Shown: positions 9,330 through 18,357, numbered from the stretch's first letter. The stretch is DNA of 64,000 nt from Seonamhaeicola maritimus (GCF_008056315.1 NZ_VRKQ01000008.1:496001-560000); one strand, 5' to 3'. The notes: generated by a model from the sequence alone, not told the origin. Numbers and translations: made by a program.

Positions 9330-10049
9330 ATGCTATCCAAAAGTCAGATAAAATTAATAACGAGTTTAAAGCAAAAAAAATATAGGTTGCAACATGAACT
9401 CTTTGTTGTTGAAGGTGTCAAAACCATAAAAGAGCTACTTCAATCTAACTTAGTACTTCATAAACTATATACGACGGAAACATTCAATATTGATGCCAAA
9501 GATGAAATTTTAATTTCGGAAGCCGATTTGAAGCGTATAAGTTTTTTGAAATCACCTAACAAAGCATTGGCTGTTTTTAAAATTCCTGAAGTAAAACAAA
9601 TAGATAAAAGTAAATTGATTGTGGCCCTAGATGATGTTAGAGATCCTGGAAATTTAGGAACTATTATAAGGTTATGTGATTGGTTTGGAATTAGAGATTT
9701 GATTTGTAGTAAAGAAACTGTAGACTGTTTTAACCCTAAAGTAATTCAAGCAACCATGGGCTCAATTACTAGAGTTAATATTAGTTATATAGATTTAGCT
9801 AGTTTTTTGAAGGATAACCAGACCACTAATTATGGAGCATTTATGGATGGTAAAAATGTTTACCAAACCAATTTACTAGAAAAAGGAGTTTTAGTTATGG
9901 GAAATGAGGCGAATGGTATTTCCCAGGAGATTGAATCCGTAATAAATGAAAGGGTTTCTATACCTAGATTTGGTAATATTCGTGCTACTGAAAGTTTAAA
10001 TGTTGCTACCGCTACCGCTGTTTTACTTAGTGAATTTAAGAGAAGGTGA
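9330..10049 (+). CDS. TrmH/SpoU-family RNA 2'-O-ribose methyltransferase
   Basis: S-adenosylmethionine-dependent ribose methyltransferase acting on rRNA or tRNA. 239 residues: a substrate-binding N-terminal domain (LFVVEGVKTIKELL) and the SPOUT knot domain with motif 1 DDVRDPGNLGTIIR, motif 2 LVMGNEANGIS and motif 3 IPRFGNIRATESLNVATATAV. The first two are textbook; motif 3 has RFGNIRAT before ESLNV where many members have a short MxG linker. It is divergent from the TamL-like gene and alone on its strand. Likely an RlmB/TsnR-type 23S rRNA methylase, but the target base cannot be read from sequence. Confidence 0.88.
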   Translation: MLSKSQIKLITSLKQKKYRLQHELFVVEGVKTIKELLQSNLVLHKLYTTETFNIDAKDEILISEADLKRISFLKSPNKALAVFKIPEVKQIDKSKLIVALDDVRDPGNLGTIIRLCDWFGIRDLICSKETVDCFNPKVIQATMGSITRVNISYIDLASFLKDNQTTNYGAFMDGKNVYQTNLLEKGVLVMGNEANGISQEIESVINERVSIPRFGNIRATESLNVATATAVLLSEFKRR

Positions 10050-10119
10050 TGCTTGTTTATTTGTATTCTTAACTTCTGAAAATATAAACTAAAAGCAATT
10101 TTACTGTTGACACCAAATG

Positions 10120-10860
10120 TTATTGAAATGTAAAGTTTACAAAAACACCTCGTGTTTTCATGCTATGAATATTGCTGGTCCAAGGGCTATTAGGATCTTT
10201 ATCTCTAACTAGCTCATCATTTAGCCCAAACACACCTCTCACAGAGGGAGTGAATTTAAAATTGTATAGGTAAAAGTCAATTCCAAAACCTAATTCATAA
10301 AAAACATTATTTTTAGTAGTCCTAAATTGGCCATTACTATTATCGTTTGGGTTTTTCTCATTACTTGATAGGTTTAAAGCAGTAGAAAAACCACCAACAA
10401 TAAAAGGTTTAAAATTATTAATTCGTTTTGTTGAAACCTTTAACAATAAAGGTACATGAATATATGTAGATTTAACTTCTCTAACTAAATCGGAATCATT
10501 AAATGAAGTTCCTTGAAAATATAATCCACTATAATGAACTTCTCTTGAGGTTATAAATAAACCAGGTTCCAGGCGTAAATCTAAAAAGCTGTTAATTCTA
10601 AGGTTTCCTATTAAACCAACATTAAATCCAGGGTTTCTTTTAACATAAATATCTCTTAAATCAATGTTATTGCTAAACTCGTAGTCAAAATTATAATCGT
10701 AATGACTAAAACCTAAATAATAGCCCCAACGTAATAAATCATTGTCTGTAGAACCTCTACCTTGATTAGCATCATATGTTACTTTTTCTTTTTTAAACAA
10801 CTGCGCTTCAGTAGATTGAAAAATAAATAAAAATGATATTAAGGCAAGAAAGTACTTCAT
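10120..10860 (-). CDS. porT: Type IX secretion system protein PorT
   Basis: Outer membrane beta-barrel protein needed for the type IX secretion system that exports adhesins and enzymes in Bacteroidota. 246 residues from the ATG at 10860: signal peptide MKYFLALISFLFIFQSTEAQ, then LRWGYYLGFSHYDYNF, LRLEPGLFITSR, STYIHVPLLLKVSTKR, FKPFIVGGFSTALNLSSNEK and the C-terminal SMKTRGVFVNFTFQ, segments I recognise from flavobacterial PorT. An upstream in-frame start at 10896 lies inside ubiE and would spoil the signal peptide. It begins four bases after the ubiE stop, so the two are co-transcribed. Confidence 0.88.
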   Translation of the reverse strand: MKYFLALISFLFIFQSTEAQLFKKEKVTYDANQGRGSTDNDLLRWGYYLGFSHYDYNFDYEFSNNIDLRDIYVKRNPGFNVGLIGNLRINSFLDLRLEPGLFITSREVHYSGLYFQGTSFNDSDLVREVKSTYIHVPLLLKVSTKRINNFKPFIVGGFSTALNLSSNEKNPNDNSNGQFRTTKNNVFYELGFGIDFYLYNFKFTPSVRGVFGLNDELVRDKDPNSPWTSNIHSMKTRGVFVNFTFQ

Positions 10861-10864
10861 TTTC

Positions 10865-11590
10865 TTATTTCGATGATTTATAAATTGTTGCCACACCTAA
10901 AGTCTGTGGGAAATCTTCAACATTAATAAACCCAATTTTACGTAAAATATTGTTCAAAGTTTCCCCATAAGGAAAAACAGAAGCAGATTCACTTAAATAT
11001 TTATAGGCGACTCTATCTTTAGAAAAGATTTTACCAATTAATGGAAGGATGTTTTTACTGTAAAAATTATACCCCTGCTTATAAGGAGTTTTTGTAGGAA
11101 CAGATGTTTCTAAAATAACAAAAGTGCCATTAGGTTTAAGTACACGGTGTATTTCTTTTAAACCATTTTCAAGATTTTCAAAGTTTCTTACTCCAAAGGC
11201 TACTGTAATAGCATCAAATGTATTATTGTCAAAAGGCATGTTTTCACTATCTCCTAAAACCATTTCAATTTTAGATTCTAAACCTTTCTTTTTAATTTTT
11301 TCTTTACCAACCTCTAACATACCACTACTTATATCTAGGCCAACAATTCTAGAGGCATTAGTTTCGGCAAGATTTATGGCTAGATCACCAGTTCCTGTTG
11401 CGATGTCTAAAATCGAATCTGGAGAAGTGTCTTTAACTAACTTAACCACTTTTTTTCGCCATTTTACATCAATTCCAAAAGAAATGACACGGTTTAAACC
11501 ATCATAATCACCAGAAATATTATCAAACATTTTGGTAACCTGTTCCTTCTTACCTAAATCGCTGTCTTTGTAGGGTTTTATTTTTGACAA
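10865..11590 (-). CDS. ubiE: Demethylmenaquinone methyltransferase
   Basis: Methylates demethylmenaquinone to menaquinone, the respiratory quinone of flavobacteria, the final step of the pathway. The class I SAM fold is clear: [17 protein letters not shown] (motif I), [36 protein letters not shown] and the UbiE signature [20 protein letters not shown]. The frame opens as far as a TTG at 11608, but the TTG at 11590 gives [17 protein letters not shown], the usual N-terminus, and lies below a promoter box at 11606-11613. Neither start is an ATG. First gene of a ubiE-porT pair. Confidence 0.92.
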   Translation of the reverse strand: MSKIKPYKDSDLGKKEQVTKMFDNISGDYDGLNRVISFGIDVKWRKKVVKLVKDTSPDSILDIATGTGDLAINLAETNASRIVGLDISSGMLEVGKEKIKKKGLESKIEMVLGDSENMPFDNNTFDAITVAFGVRNFENLENGLKEIHRVLKPNGTFVILETSVPTKTPYKQGYNFYSKNILPLIGKIFSKDRVAYKYLSESASVFPYGETLNNILRKIGFINVEDFPQTLGVATIYKSSK

Positions 11591-11605
11591 ACTAATATTT
11601 TTTGG

Positions 11606-11613
11606 CAAACCTA
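11606..11613 (-). promoter_or_regulatory. Predicted -7 box of the ubiE-porT promoter
   Basis: TAGGTTTG on the minus strand fits TAnnTTTG; the nearest upstream TTG is 26 bases away, a little far. If used, translation must start at the TTG at 11590 rather than 11608. Confidence 0.4.
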
Positions 11614-11704
11614 CACAATTTATTCCGACTTTGAAAAATCAAAAAGGAATACCTAGTCAAATATTATATTAAGGTAATTTAATGTGCCAATATGTAATTT
11701 ATAG

Positions 11705-11712
11705 TATATTTG
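11705..11712 (+). promoter_or_regulatory. Possible -7 box of the trkA-trkH promoter
   Basis: TATATTTG 25 bases before the trkA ATG matches TAnnTTTG. No convincing TTG box upstream. Confidence 0.35.
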
Positions 11713-11737
11713 CTCTACTTTTTATGATTAATCAGAA

Positions 11738-13087
11738 ATGAAAATTATTATTGCTGGAGCCGGTGAAGTTGGATTTCATTTGGCAAAATTATTGTCTTAC
11801 GAATCTCAAGAAATTACCTTAATAGACCCCAATAAAAAAAGTTTAGCATACGCAGATTCTCAGTTAGATATTAGAGTTGTTAGGGGTGACGCTACCTCTA
11901 TTTCTGTTTTAAAGGAGGCTCGAATAAATAACGCCGATTTATTTATTGCGGTAACATCTAGTGAGCCTACTAATATTACGGTTTCTGTTTTGGCTAAACG
12001 GCTTGGAGCAAAAAAAACCATTGCAAGAATTACTAATACCGAGTTTATTCGCCATAAAGATGAAATTGGTTTTACAGAATTGGGAATTGACGAACTAATT
12101 TCTCCTGAGGCCTTGGCCGCGGCGGAAATTGAATTGTCTTTAAAACAATCTTCTTTTAATGAAAATTATGAGTTTGAAGATGGAGCCTTAACCATGGCTG
12201 GTTTAACACTTTCAAAAACAGCTTCGTTTGTTGGTAAAACGGTTAAGGAAGCTGCGGAAATTTTCCCTGAAATACATTTTGTGCCAATTGCTATTCAACG
12301 TTTTGGTACGCAATACACTATAATTCCAAGAGGAGATACTAGGTTTAAAAGAGGCGATAATGTGGTGTTTATTACATCTGAAGGTGGCGCTGATGAACTT
12401 TGTAGACTCACAGGAAAAATAAACCAAGAAATCAAAAATGTTATGATTCTTGGTGGTACTAAGATTGCTTATAAAACTGCACGCGATTTAAGCGAAAAGG
12501 GACTAAATGTTAAGCTTTTTGAAGGTAATAGAGATAGGGCTTTTGAAATAGCAGAAGAACTTACCAAAGTTTTAGTCATTAATAGTGATGGAAGGAATGT
12601 AGATATGCTTGATGAAGAAAATATTGCTGATATGGATGCCTTTATTGCGGTGGGTCCAAACTCTGAAACCAATATTATGTCTTGTTTAGTAGCCAAATCT
12701 AAAGAGGTTAAAAAGACCATTGCTTTAGTTGAAAATATGGATTATTTCGATTTGTCTCATTCCATTGGAATTGAAACATTAATAAATAAAAAATTACTAG
12801 CTGCGAATGACATTTTTAGATACATACGTAGAGGAGAAGTGGTTGCTATGACCAAGTTAAGTAACCTTAATGCAGAATTACTGGAGTTTGAAGTAAAGGA
12901 AACATCGGCTGTTTGTAATAAGCTTATAAAATCAATTGATTTTCCAAGAACCGCTATTATTGGTGGTGTTATTAGAAATGGTGTTGGAATGATAGCACTT
13001 GGAGATTTTAAAATTCAAACAGGAGATAGAGTAGTAGTATGTTGCTTATTAAAATCTATTAAACGCGTTGAAAAATTATTCCTTTAG
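11738..13087 (+). CDS. trkA: Trk potassium uptake regulatory subunit TrkA
   Basis: Cytoplasmic nucleotide-binding subunit that gates the TrkH potassium channel. 449 residues with the duplicated layout of full-length TrkA: RCK-N domain 1 (IIAGAGEVGFHLAKLL, residues 3-18), RCK-C 1 (~140-220), RCK-N 2 (MILGGTKIAYKTARDL, ~235) and RCK-C 2 (~370-449). In the second half the glycine motif is GGTKIA rather than GxGxxG, as is common for the second TrkA repeat. The trkH gene begins 9 bases after its stop, so the two form an operon. Confidence 0.94.
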   Translation: MKIIIAGAGEVGFHLAKLLSYESQEITLIDPNKKSLAYADSQLDIRVVRGDATSISVLKEARINNADLFIAVTSSEPTNITVSVLAKRLGAKKTIARITNTEFIRHKDEIGFTELGIDELISPEALAAAEIELSLKQSSFNENYEFEDGALTMAGLTLSKTASFVGKTVKEAAEIFPEIHFVPIAIQRFGTQYTIIPRGDTRFKRGDNVVFITSEGGADELCRLTGKINQEIKNVMILGGTKIAYKTARDLSEKGLNVKLFEGNRDRAFEIAEELTKVLVINSDGRNVDMLDEENIADMDAFIAVGPNSETNIMSCLVAKSKEVKKTIALVENMDYFDLSHSIGIETLINKKLLAANDIFRYIRRGEVVAMTKLSNLNAELLEFEVKETSAVCNKLIKSIDFPRTAIIGGVIRNGVGMIALGDFKIQTGDRVVVCCLLKSIKRVEKLFL

Positions 13088-13096
13088 TTCTGGTAA

Positions 13097-14590
13097 ATGA
13101 AACTTAACTACAAAATTATTTTTCACTTTTTAGGATTACTACTATTATTTAATGGTGGTTTTATGCTATTGTCTTCATTAGTAAGTTTTCTTTATGAAGA
13201 TGGTGTTACATCACAGATTTTTTATGCAGGAATAATTACTTTGATAATTGGGCTTATAGGAATGGTTTTTACCAGAAACCATAAAAAGGAAATTAATAAG
13301 CGCGAGGGTTATGTAGTGGTAACTTTTGGATGGATTATTATGTCACTCTCAGGAACATTACCATATATTTTAACCCAAAGTATACCAGAGTTTTCCAATG
13401 CCTTTTTTGAGACCATGTCTGGTTACACTACAACAGGAGCCTCTATTTTAAATGATATTGAAGCAATGCCAAAAGGCATTCTATTCTGGCGTAGTTTAAC
13501 GCATTGGATTGGTGGTATGGGAATCATTGTTTTAGCCATAGCCATTTTGCCCTTATTGGGTATTGGTGGTATGCAGCTTTTTGCGGCAGAAGCTCCTGGG
13601 CCAAGTGGAGATAAGTTACACCCAAGAATAACGGATACCGCTAAGCGTTTGTGGCTAATATATTTCGGGTATACGGCTGCAGAAACTATACTTTTACAAG
13701 TAGCGGGTATGTCGTTTTTTGATGCAATTAATCATGCTTTATGTACACTTTCAACAGGTGGTTTTTCAACCAAAAATGCAAGCGTAGCCCATTGGAATGG
13801 ACAACCTGTAATTCAGTACATAATTATGCTGTTTATGTTTTTAGCAGGAACCAATTTTGTGTTGAGTTATTTTGCTTTTAAAGGCAGGGTTCAAAAGATT
13901 ATTCAAGATGAGGAGTTTAAGCTCTATTTTAAATTTATCGCTGTTTTTACCGTGATTGGGGCACTTGTAATTTATTTTGGAGCTGATGTTAGTGCATCAT
14001 CTGTAGATCATCCAATGGTTTTAGGCGAAGGTGAAAGTGCGTTTAGGCATTCATTATTTCAAGTACTGGCCATTATTACAACTACTGGTTTTGTGACAGC
14101 AGATTATACTATGTGGACACCTTTTTTAATGGTGTTCTTTTTTGGTCTTATGTTTTTAGGTGGTTCTGCCGGAAGTACTTCAGGTGGAGTGAAAGTCGTA
14201 CGTCATTTAATCCTTATTAAAAACGGATTTTTAGAATTTAAGCGAACGCTACACCCAAATGCTATTGTACCAGTTAGATACAATAAAAAAGCTATAAACA
14301 GATTTATTGTGTTCAATGTATTGGCGTTTTTTATTCTGTATATGCTATCGTTTATAATAGGTAGTTTGGTGTTTTCTATGTTCGATATAGATTTTAAATC
14401 CGCCATAGGTTTATCAGCTTCAACTTTAGGAAATGTTGGACCCGCATTAGGTGATTTTGGACCAGTAAATAATTACGCTCCATTGCCACCATTAGCAAAA
14501 TGGTGGGCATCATTTTTAATGCTTATAGGGCGTTTAGAACTCTTTACGGTGCTTATTTTATTTACACCATTCTTCTGGCGTAATAGGTGA
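13097..14590 (+). CDS. trkH: Trk potassium uptake transmembrane subunit TrkH
   Basis: Inner membrane K+ channel subunit partnered by TrkA upstream. 497 residues, hydrophobic throughout, with four pore-loop repeats of the SKT superfamily: ETMSGYTTTGASIL, HALCTLSTGGFST, QVLAIITTTGFVT and SASTLGNVGPALGDFG. The glycine expected in each selectivity filter is present. The segment RSLTHWIGGMGIIVLAIAILP and GGSAGSTSGGVKVVR are also typical. I find no terminator immediately after it; an inverted repeat lies at 14629-14646. Confidence 0.94.
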   Translation: MKLNYKIIFHFLGLLLLFNGGFMLLSSLVSFLYEDGVTSQIFYAGIITLIIGLIGMVFTRNHKKEINKREGYVVVTFGWIIMSLSGTLPYILTQSIPEFSNAFFETMSGYTTTGASILNDIEAMPKGILFWRSLTHWIGGMGIIVLAIAILPLLGIGGMQLFAAEAPGPSGDKLHPRITDTAKRLWLIYFGYTAAETILLQVAGMSFFDAINHALCTLSTGGFSTKNASVAHWNGQPVIQYIIMLFMFLAGTNFVLSYFAFKGRVQKIIQDEEFKLYFKFIAVFTVIGALVIYFGADVSASSVDHPMVLGEGESAFRHSLFQVLAIITTTGFVTADYTMWTPFLMVFFFGLMFLGGSAGSTSGGVKVVRHLILIKNGFLEFKRTLHPNAIVPVRYNKKAINRFIVFNVLAFFILYMLSFIIGSLVFSMFDIDFKSAIGLSASTLGNVGPALGDFGPVNNYAPLPPLAKWWASFLMLIGRLELFTVLILFTPFFWRNR

Positions 14591-14628
14591 TTTCAGGACT
14601 CTTTTGTTTGACTTTTAAGTAGTTAGTG

Positions 14629-14646
14629 TAACAAAATTATTTGTTA
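14629..14646. promoter_or_regulatory. Inverted repeat TAACAAA-atta-TTTGTTA
   Basis: Perfect 7-bp arms with a 4-base spacer between trkH and the small gene at 14684. No T-run follows, so an operator is more likely than a terminator. The half-site GTAACAAA recurs in the inverted repeat at 33994-34027, possibly by chance. Confidence 0.3.
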
Positions 14647-14683
14647 TACGTCTTATTTGTATAAACTAATAAAATAATTAATC

Positions 14684-14902
14684 ATGCAAACAGTACTAAC
14701 AGAACAAGATTTTGAACCAGAAGGAATTTTAAATTCATCTTATAAAAGACTTGTAAAGAGCAATTTTTACAATAAAAATTCACGCTCAATTTTCGGTATT
14801 AAGCAGCGTATTAAAAGTCACCGATACCAATTCACTTCTGGTATAGCTACTGCCTTAAAAGTATGTGCTTTTACTACTATGCTTATAGTCATTTTCTCTT
14901 AA
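14684..14902 (+). CDS. Small hypothetical membrane protein
   Basis: 72 residues, not recognised. The N-terminal ~45 residues are polar and basic (SYKRLVKSNF, IKQRIKSHRYQF), and the last ~20 (GIATALKVCAFTTMLIVIFS) form one possible membrane helix running to the C-terminus. It is not clearly related to the three paralogs downstream, though it shares their basic head and C-terminal helix. No terminator other than repeat copy b follows. Confidence 0.6.
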   Translation: MQTVLTEQDFEPEGILNSSYKRLVKSNFYNKNSRSIFGIKQRIKSHRYQFTSGIATALKVCAFTTMLIVIFS

Positions 14903-14919
14903 TAGCAGGCTTGCTTTTT

Positions 14920-15008
14920 GGCGTTCCCTGTTCAGTAAAACAGGGCGGGCTTTCCATTATATCTTTTTCTCGAATCTCAAAAAAGGATGCCATTGCAATC
15001 CCTAACGC
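14920..15008 (+). repeat. Structured intergenic repeat, copy b
   Basis: 89 bp, begins GGCGTT and ends CCCTAACGC. Arm 1 is a perfect 7-bp stem CCCTGTT-cagta-AACAGGG; then CGGGCTTTC; arm 2 is ATCTTTTT-ctcgaatctc-AAAAAAGGAT. Same order of parts as copies a and c, but with different sequence in the arms. It lies 18 bases after the small gene at 14684. Confidence 0.8.
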
Positions 15009-15108
15009 AGGTGCTTGTTACATGCGGTAATGGTGTAACATTTCCATCTTATTTGCTACCTATATTGTAAAGGTTCTTTTTAGGTAATTTATTCTAATTT
15101 AGAAAAGT

Positions 15109-15374
15109 ATGGGGCTAGGGTCAATACAATATGCAATAGCATCTTTTAAGTATAATAGAAGTTTATTATCTAAAAGAGATAGGTTAAAGAATAGGCTTTC
15201 AGGAAAGGATGAAACAAAGCCAGAATTTAAAACACCAAAGGAACTTCTTATCAATTAAATGCTATTAGGGATAAGGTACTTTTAGAGAACAAAAGAATTA
15301 GGAGAAAACAAATTGTTGTTTTAATTGTATTTATGACAATTTTAGTTTCAACTTTTGTTTATTTAATCAGATAA
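15109..15374 (+). pseudogene. Small membrane protein paralog 1, frameshifted
   Basis: Read as one frame it stops after 49 residues (ends KTPKELLIN). Adding one base near 15239 restores an 89-codon gene whose second half (QLNAIRDKVLLENKRIRRKQ, then a hydrophobic helix ending VSTFVYLIR) aligns well with the intact copy at 15664 (ELNVIRNKIQKENRKTRIRQ...FSTFLYFIN). The region is 266 bases, exactly one short of the 267 of the other two copies. First half: MGLGSIQYAIASFKYNRSLL. Either a recent inactivating deletion, a sequencing error in the AAA run, or recoding. Confidence 0.75.
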
Positions 15375-15386
15375 AAAATCAAAACT

Positions 15387-15653
15387 ATGGGGGGAGAAGG
15401 CTCCATGATGAATGCGAATGTATCCTTAAAAAATAATAGGGGTATGTTGTCTAAGAGAAAGGAAAGATCTCATTTAGGTGGAAGTTATTCCAATCTTGAA
15501 TTAAAAGATTTTCCAGTAGCCACAGAAGCCCAATTAGAAAAAATTAGACAGAGAATTCAGTAACAAAATAGAATGTCTAAATTAAAGCAAATAGTTTTGT
15601 TTCTTATCCTATTTGTAGTGCTCCTCTCATGATTTCTATATTTAATAAATTAA
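15387..15653 (+). pseudogene. Small membrane protein paralog 2, two in-frame stops
   Basis: Starts MGGEGSMMNANVSLKNNRGM and runs in one frame for exactly 89 codons, like the intact copy, but with TAA at 15561-15563 (codon 59, where the sister has Lys) and TGA at 15630-15632 (codon 82, where the sister has Thr). Reading through gives QRIQ*QNRMSKLKQIVLFLI and LS*FLYLIN, which aligns without gaps to the intact copy. Two independent nonsense changes make a sequencing error unlikely. A 58-residue soluble head could still be made. Confidence 0.75.
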
Positions 15654-15663
15654 TTTTAAAATT

Positions 15664-15930
15664 ATGCCATTAGCAGAATCCATGTTAAGTACGTTAAAGA
15701 GTAATAGGAATATTATGCTCGATAAATCAAGACGATTTAGAAAAACTGTTGGTGGTTATGCCTGGTCTAAAGATGAACTTATAGATTTTCCAAAGGCTTC
15801 AAAAAAGGAATTAAATGTAATTAGAAACAAAATTCAGAAGGAAAACAGGAAAACTAGAATACGGCAATGGCTCACCTTTTTAATTATTTTTATAATACTG
15901 TTTTCAACCTTCCTATACTTCATAAATTAA
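15664..15930 (+). CDS. Small membrane protein paralog 3 (intact)
   Basis: 88 residues; the only uninterrupted member of the tandem triplet. Basic soluble head (LKSNRNIMLDKSRRFRK), a short acidic middle (WSKDELIDFPKASKKEL), a charged helix and one C-terminal membrane helix (WLTFLIIFIILFSTFLYFI). I recall similar short multicopy proteins in flavobacteria, sometimes mislabelled in databases as riboflavin synthase subunits, but no function is known to me. Copies are 10-13 bases apart, which suggests one transcript ending at the terminator at 15932. Confidence 0.75.
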   Translation: MPLAESMLSTLKSNRNIMLDKSRRFRKTVGGYAWSKDELIDFPKASKKELNVIRNKIQKENRKTRIRQWLTFLIIFIILFSTFLYFIN

Positions 15931-15931
15931 T

Positions 15932-15956
15932 AAAGCCACCTTTAAAAAGTGGCTTT
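15932..15956. terminator. Bidirectional intrinsic terminator
   Basis: AAAGCCAC-c-TTT-aaa-AAG-TGGCTTT hairpin with T-run on the plus side and A-run on the other, between the convergent small-protein cluster and the aminotransferase gene. Confidence 0.8.
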
Positions 15957-15982
15957 TTTAATTATATATAAAAAATTATAAT

Positions 15983-17167
15983 TTAGCTCACAGCTTCTTT
16001 AATTCTTTTAATAGCTTCAATAATTTGCTCTTGAGAAGCTGCATAAGATATTCTTATACAATCTGGGTTTCCAAATGCTTCACCAGTAACTGTAGCTACC
16101 AATGCCTCTTCTAAAAGGTATAATGAAAAATCTGTGGCATTGTTTATTTTCTTTCCACGTAATGTTTTTCCAAAGAAATGAGTTACATCTGGAAATACAT
16201 AAAAAGCACCATCAGGAACGTTAGATTTAAATCCTTCAATGTCATTCAATAATCCTAAGATTAAATCACGACGCTCTTTAAATTCATTAATCATAAATTG
16301 AACACGTTCTGGAGACTCATTACATGCCGTAATAACAGCACGTTGAGCAATACAGTTTGCTCCGCTAGTTGCTTGCCCTTGTAATTTGTTACAAGCACGC
16401 GCAATTTTTTCAGGAGCTCCAATATAACCAATACGCCATCCGGTCATTGCAAATGCTTTAGAAACACCATTTACAGTAATGGTTCTATCGTACATTTCTT
16501 CAAACCCTGCAATACTTGTATGTCCTTGTCCATAATTAATGTGTTCATAAATTTCGTCAGAAACTACATAAATATCTGGATGTTTAGCAAATACATCAAC
16601 TAAAGCTTGTAATTCTTCTTTACTGTAAACAGAACCACTAGGGTTACAAGGAGAACTAAACCACATCATTTTAGTTTTAGGCGTAATAGCTGCTTCTAGT
16701 TGTTCAGCAGTCATTTTAAAGTCTGTATCAATAGAAGTTTTAACTTCAACAGGAACACCTCCAAATAATTTTACAATATCCGCGTAGCTTACCCAATAAG
16801 GACATGGTAGAATTACTTCGTCACCATCATTAAGCATAACACCGGCAATATTAAATAATGCTTGTTTAGCACCAGTTGATACTACAATTTGAGATGGTTT
16901 ATAAGTTAAATTGTTATCACGCTTAAACTTTGTAATGATAGCTTCTTTTAAATCAGCATACCCATCAACTGGAGTATAAGAGTTGTAATTATCATTAATG
17001 GCTTTAATTGCTGCATCCTTAATAAAATCTGGAGTGTTAAAATCTGGTTCTCCCAGACTTAAACCAATAATATCTTTTCCTTCTCCTCTTAATTCTCTCG
17101 CTTTAGCTGCCATAGCTAAAGTTGCAGACGTTGACATGTTTAAAATTCTGTCAGATAGTAAGCTCAT
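15983..17167 (-). CDS. Pyridoxal-phosphate aminotransferase (class I, aspartate aminotransferase type)
   Basis: PLP enzyme of fold type I; probably transfers the amino group between aspartate and 2-oxoglutarate. 394 residues, start at MSLLSDRILNMSTSATLAM. Landmarks: LSLGEPDFNTP, SSPCNPSGSVYSKEEL, VSDEIYEHI (Asp/Tyr contacting the cofactor) and the Schiff-base lysine in NGVSKAFAMTGWRIGY, then RISYA for the substrate carboxylate. It starts 33 bases after the desaturase stop on the same strand, so it may be read from that promoter too. Substrate within the class I group is not certain. Confidence 0.9.
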   Translation of the reverse strand: MSLLSDRILNMSTSATLAMAAKARELRGEGKDIIGLSLGEPDFNTPDFIKDAAIKAINDNYNSYTPVDGYADLKEAIITKFKRDNNLTYKPSQIVVSTGAKQALFNIAGVMLNDGDEVILPCPYWVSYADIVKLFGGVPVEVKTSIDTDFKMTAEQLEAAITPKTKMMWFSSPCNPSGSVYSKEELQALVDVFAKHPDIYVVSDEIYEHINYGQGHTSIAGFEEMYDRTITVNGVSKAFAMTGWRIGYIGAPEKIARACNKLQGQATSGANCIAQRAVITACNESPERVQFMINEFKERRDLILGLLNDIEGFKSNVPDGAFYVFPDVTHFFGKTLRGKKINNATDFSLYLLEEALVATVTGEAFGNPDCIRISYAASQEQIIEAIKRIKEAVS

Positions 17168-17200
17168 TTTAGTTTTTGTTTATAGGGTAAATTATATGAT

Positions 17201-18298
17201 TTATGCAAAACTAGGTTTTTTCCCTAGTGCTTTTAATTGATTGTAGTGTTCAGCTACAGCTTTCCAAAAAGTATTATACTCGTTATATGGTAAGCTAAAT
17301 TCCTGAGCCGTTTCCTTAACTATTTTTGCGATTTTTTTGTAGTGAACATGACTAATATTAGCAAACAAATGATGCTCAACTTGTCTGTTTAACCCACCTG
17401 TATAAAATCCAACTAACCAACTTTTAGGTGAAAAGTTTGAAGTAGTGAATAGTTGGTGAATGGCCCAAGTGTTTTTCATATTACCATTTTCATCTGGAAG
17501 TGGCATTTCAGTATTTGGCATAACGTGTGCTAATTGGAAAATAACACTTAAAATTATTCCTGCCGTGTAATGCATTATGAAGAAACCTAATAAAACCTGC
17601 CACCAAGTAAATCCTAAAGAAAGTGGTAGCACTACCCATATAGCATAATATACTATTTTTCCAATAACTAGTTTTGTCCATTGTGTTGCTGGGTTAGGGA
17701 ATTTCCCATAAGCTAATTTTCTTTTTAGGTACTGATAGGTTTGGATAAAATCTGTAGTAATTGCCCAATTTGCAGTTAAAAGACCATATAAAAAGAATGC
17801 GTAAAATCTTTGGTATTTATGAAATCTGAACCATTTAGCATGTTTAGAAAACCTTATAATTCTGCCAGCGTCAATGTCTTCATCATGCCCTTGAATATTT
17901 GTATAAGTATGGTGCAAAACATTATGTTGTACTTTCCAGTTATAATCGTTACCAGCTAAAATATAAATACTGCTACCCATTAATTTGTTAACCCATTTCT
18001 TGCTTGAGAAAGAACCATGGTTGGCATCGTGCATAACGTTCATGCCTACACCTGCCATACCTACGCCAACAATCACCATAAATAGTGCTTGAATCCAACC
18101 AGGGATATCTTCTTTAAGAGTTAATATTAAAACTACTGGAACTATTAATAAGCTAAACATTACAATGGCTTTGGTATATAATTCCCAATTACCAGTACGT
18201 TTTATGTTATTTTCTTTGAAGTAATTGTTAACTCGCTTATTCAATGTTTTAAAAAACTTTGCAGAGTCAACTCTTGAAAAAGATAGTGCTTGTTTCAT
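17201..18298 (-). CDS. Membrane fatty acid desaturase
   Basis: Di-iron membrane enzyme that introduces a double bond into acyl chains. All three histidine boxes are present: HDANH (MHDANHGSF), HNVLHH and QVEHH (LNRQVEHHLFANISH). The Gln-containing third box is typical of the front-end/linoleoyl-CoA type. Several membrane segments (e.g. VMFSLLIVPVVLILTL, FIMHYTAGIILSVIF). I use the ATG at 18298 (MKQALSFSRVDSAKFF, 365 residues); an upstream start at 18352 would overlap the promoter box at 18350-18357. Probably adjusts membrane fluidity. Confidence 0.9.
   Translation of the reverse strand: MKQALSFSRVDSAKFFKTLNKRVNNYFKENNIKRTGNWELYTKAIVMFSLLIVPVVLILTLKEDIPGWIQALFMVIVGVGMAGVGMNVMHDANHGSFSSKKWVNKLMGSSIYILAGNDYNWKVQHNVLHHTYTNIQGHDEDIDAGRIIRFSKHAKWFRFHKYQRFYAFFLYGLLTANWAITTDFIQTYQYLKRKLAYGKFPNPATQWTKLVIGKIVYYAIWVVLPLSLGFTWWQVLLGFFIMHYTAGIILSVIFQLAHVMPNTEMPLPDENGNMKNTWAIHQLFTTSNFSPKSWLVGFYTGGLNRQVEHHLFANISHVHYKKIAKIVKETAQEFSLPYNEYNTFWKAVAEHYNQLKALGKKPSFA
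17209..17230 (-). terminator. Possible hairpin at the 3' end of the desaturase gene
   Basis: ACTAGGG-aaaaa-ACCTAGT-like stem followed on the minus strand by TTTTG, overlapping the last codons of the desaturase. Could be a weak terminator or attenuator before the aminotransferase gene; low certainty because the T-run is short. Confidence 0.3.
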
Positions 18299-18349
18299 TA
18301 TGCTATTAATTTTTCTGTTCGTAAAATAGGTTTTATACTTTACAACGGG

Positions 18350-18357
18350 CAAAGATA
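18350..18357 (-). promoter_or_regulatory. Predicted -7 box of the desaturase promoter
   Basis: TATCTTTG followed by CC on the minus strand, 52 bases before the ATG; fits TAnnTTTG. No TTG at correct spacing. Confidence 0.4.
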
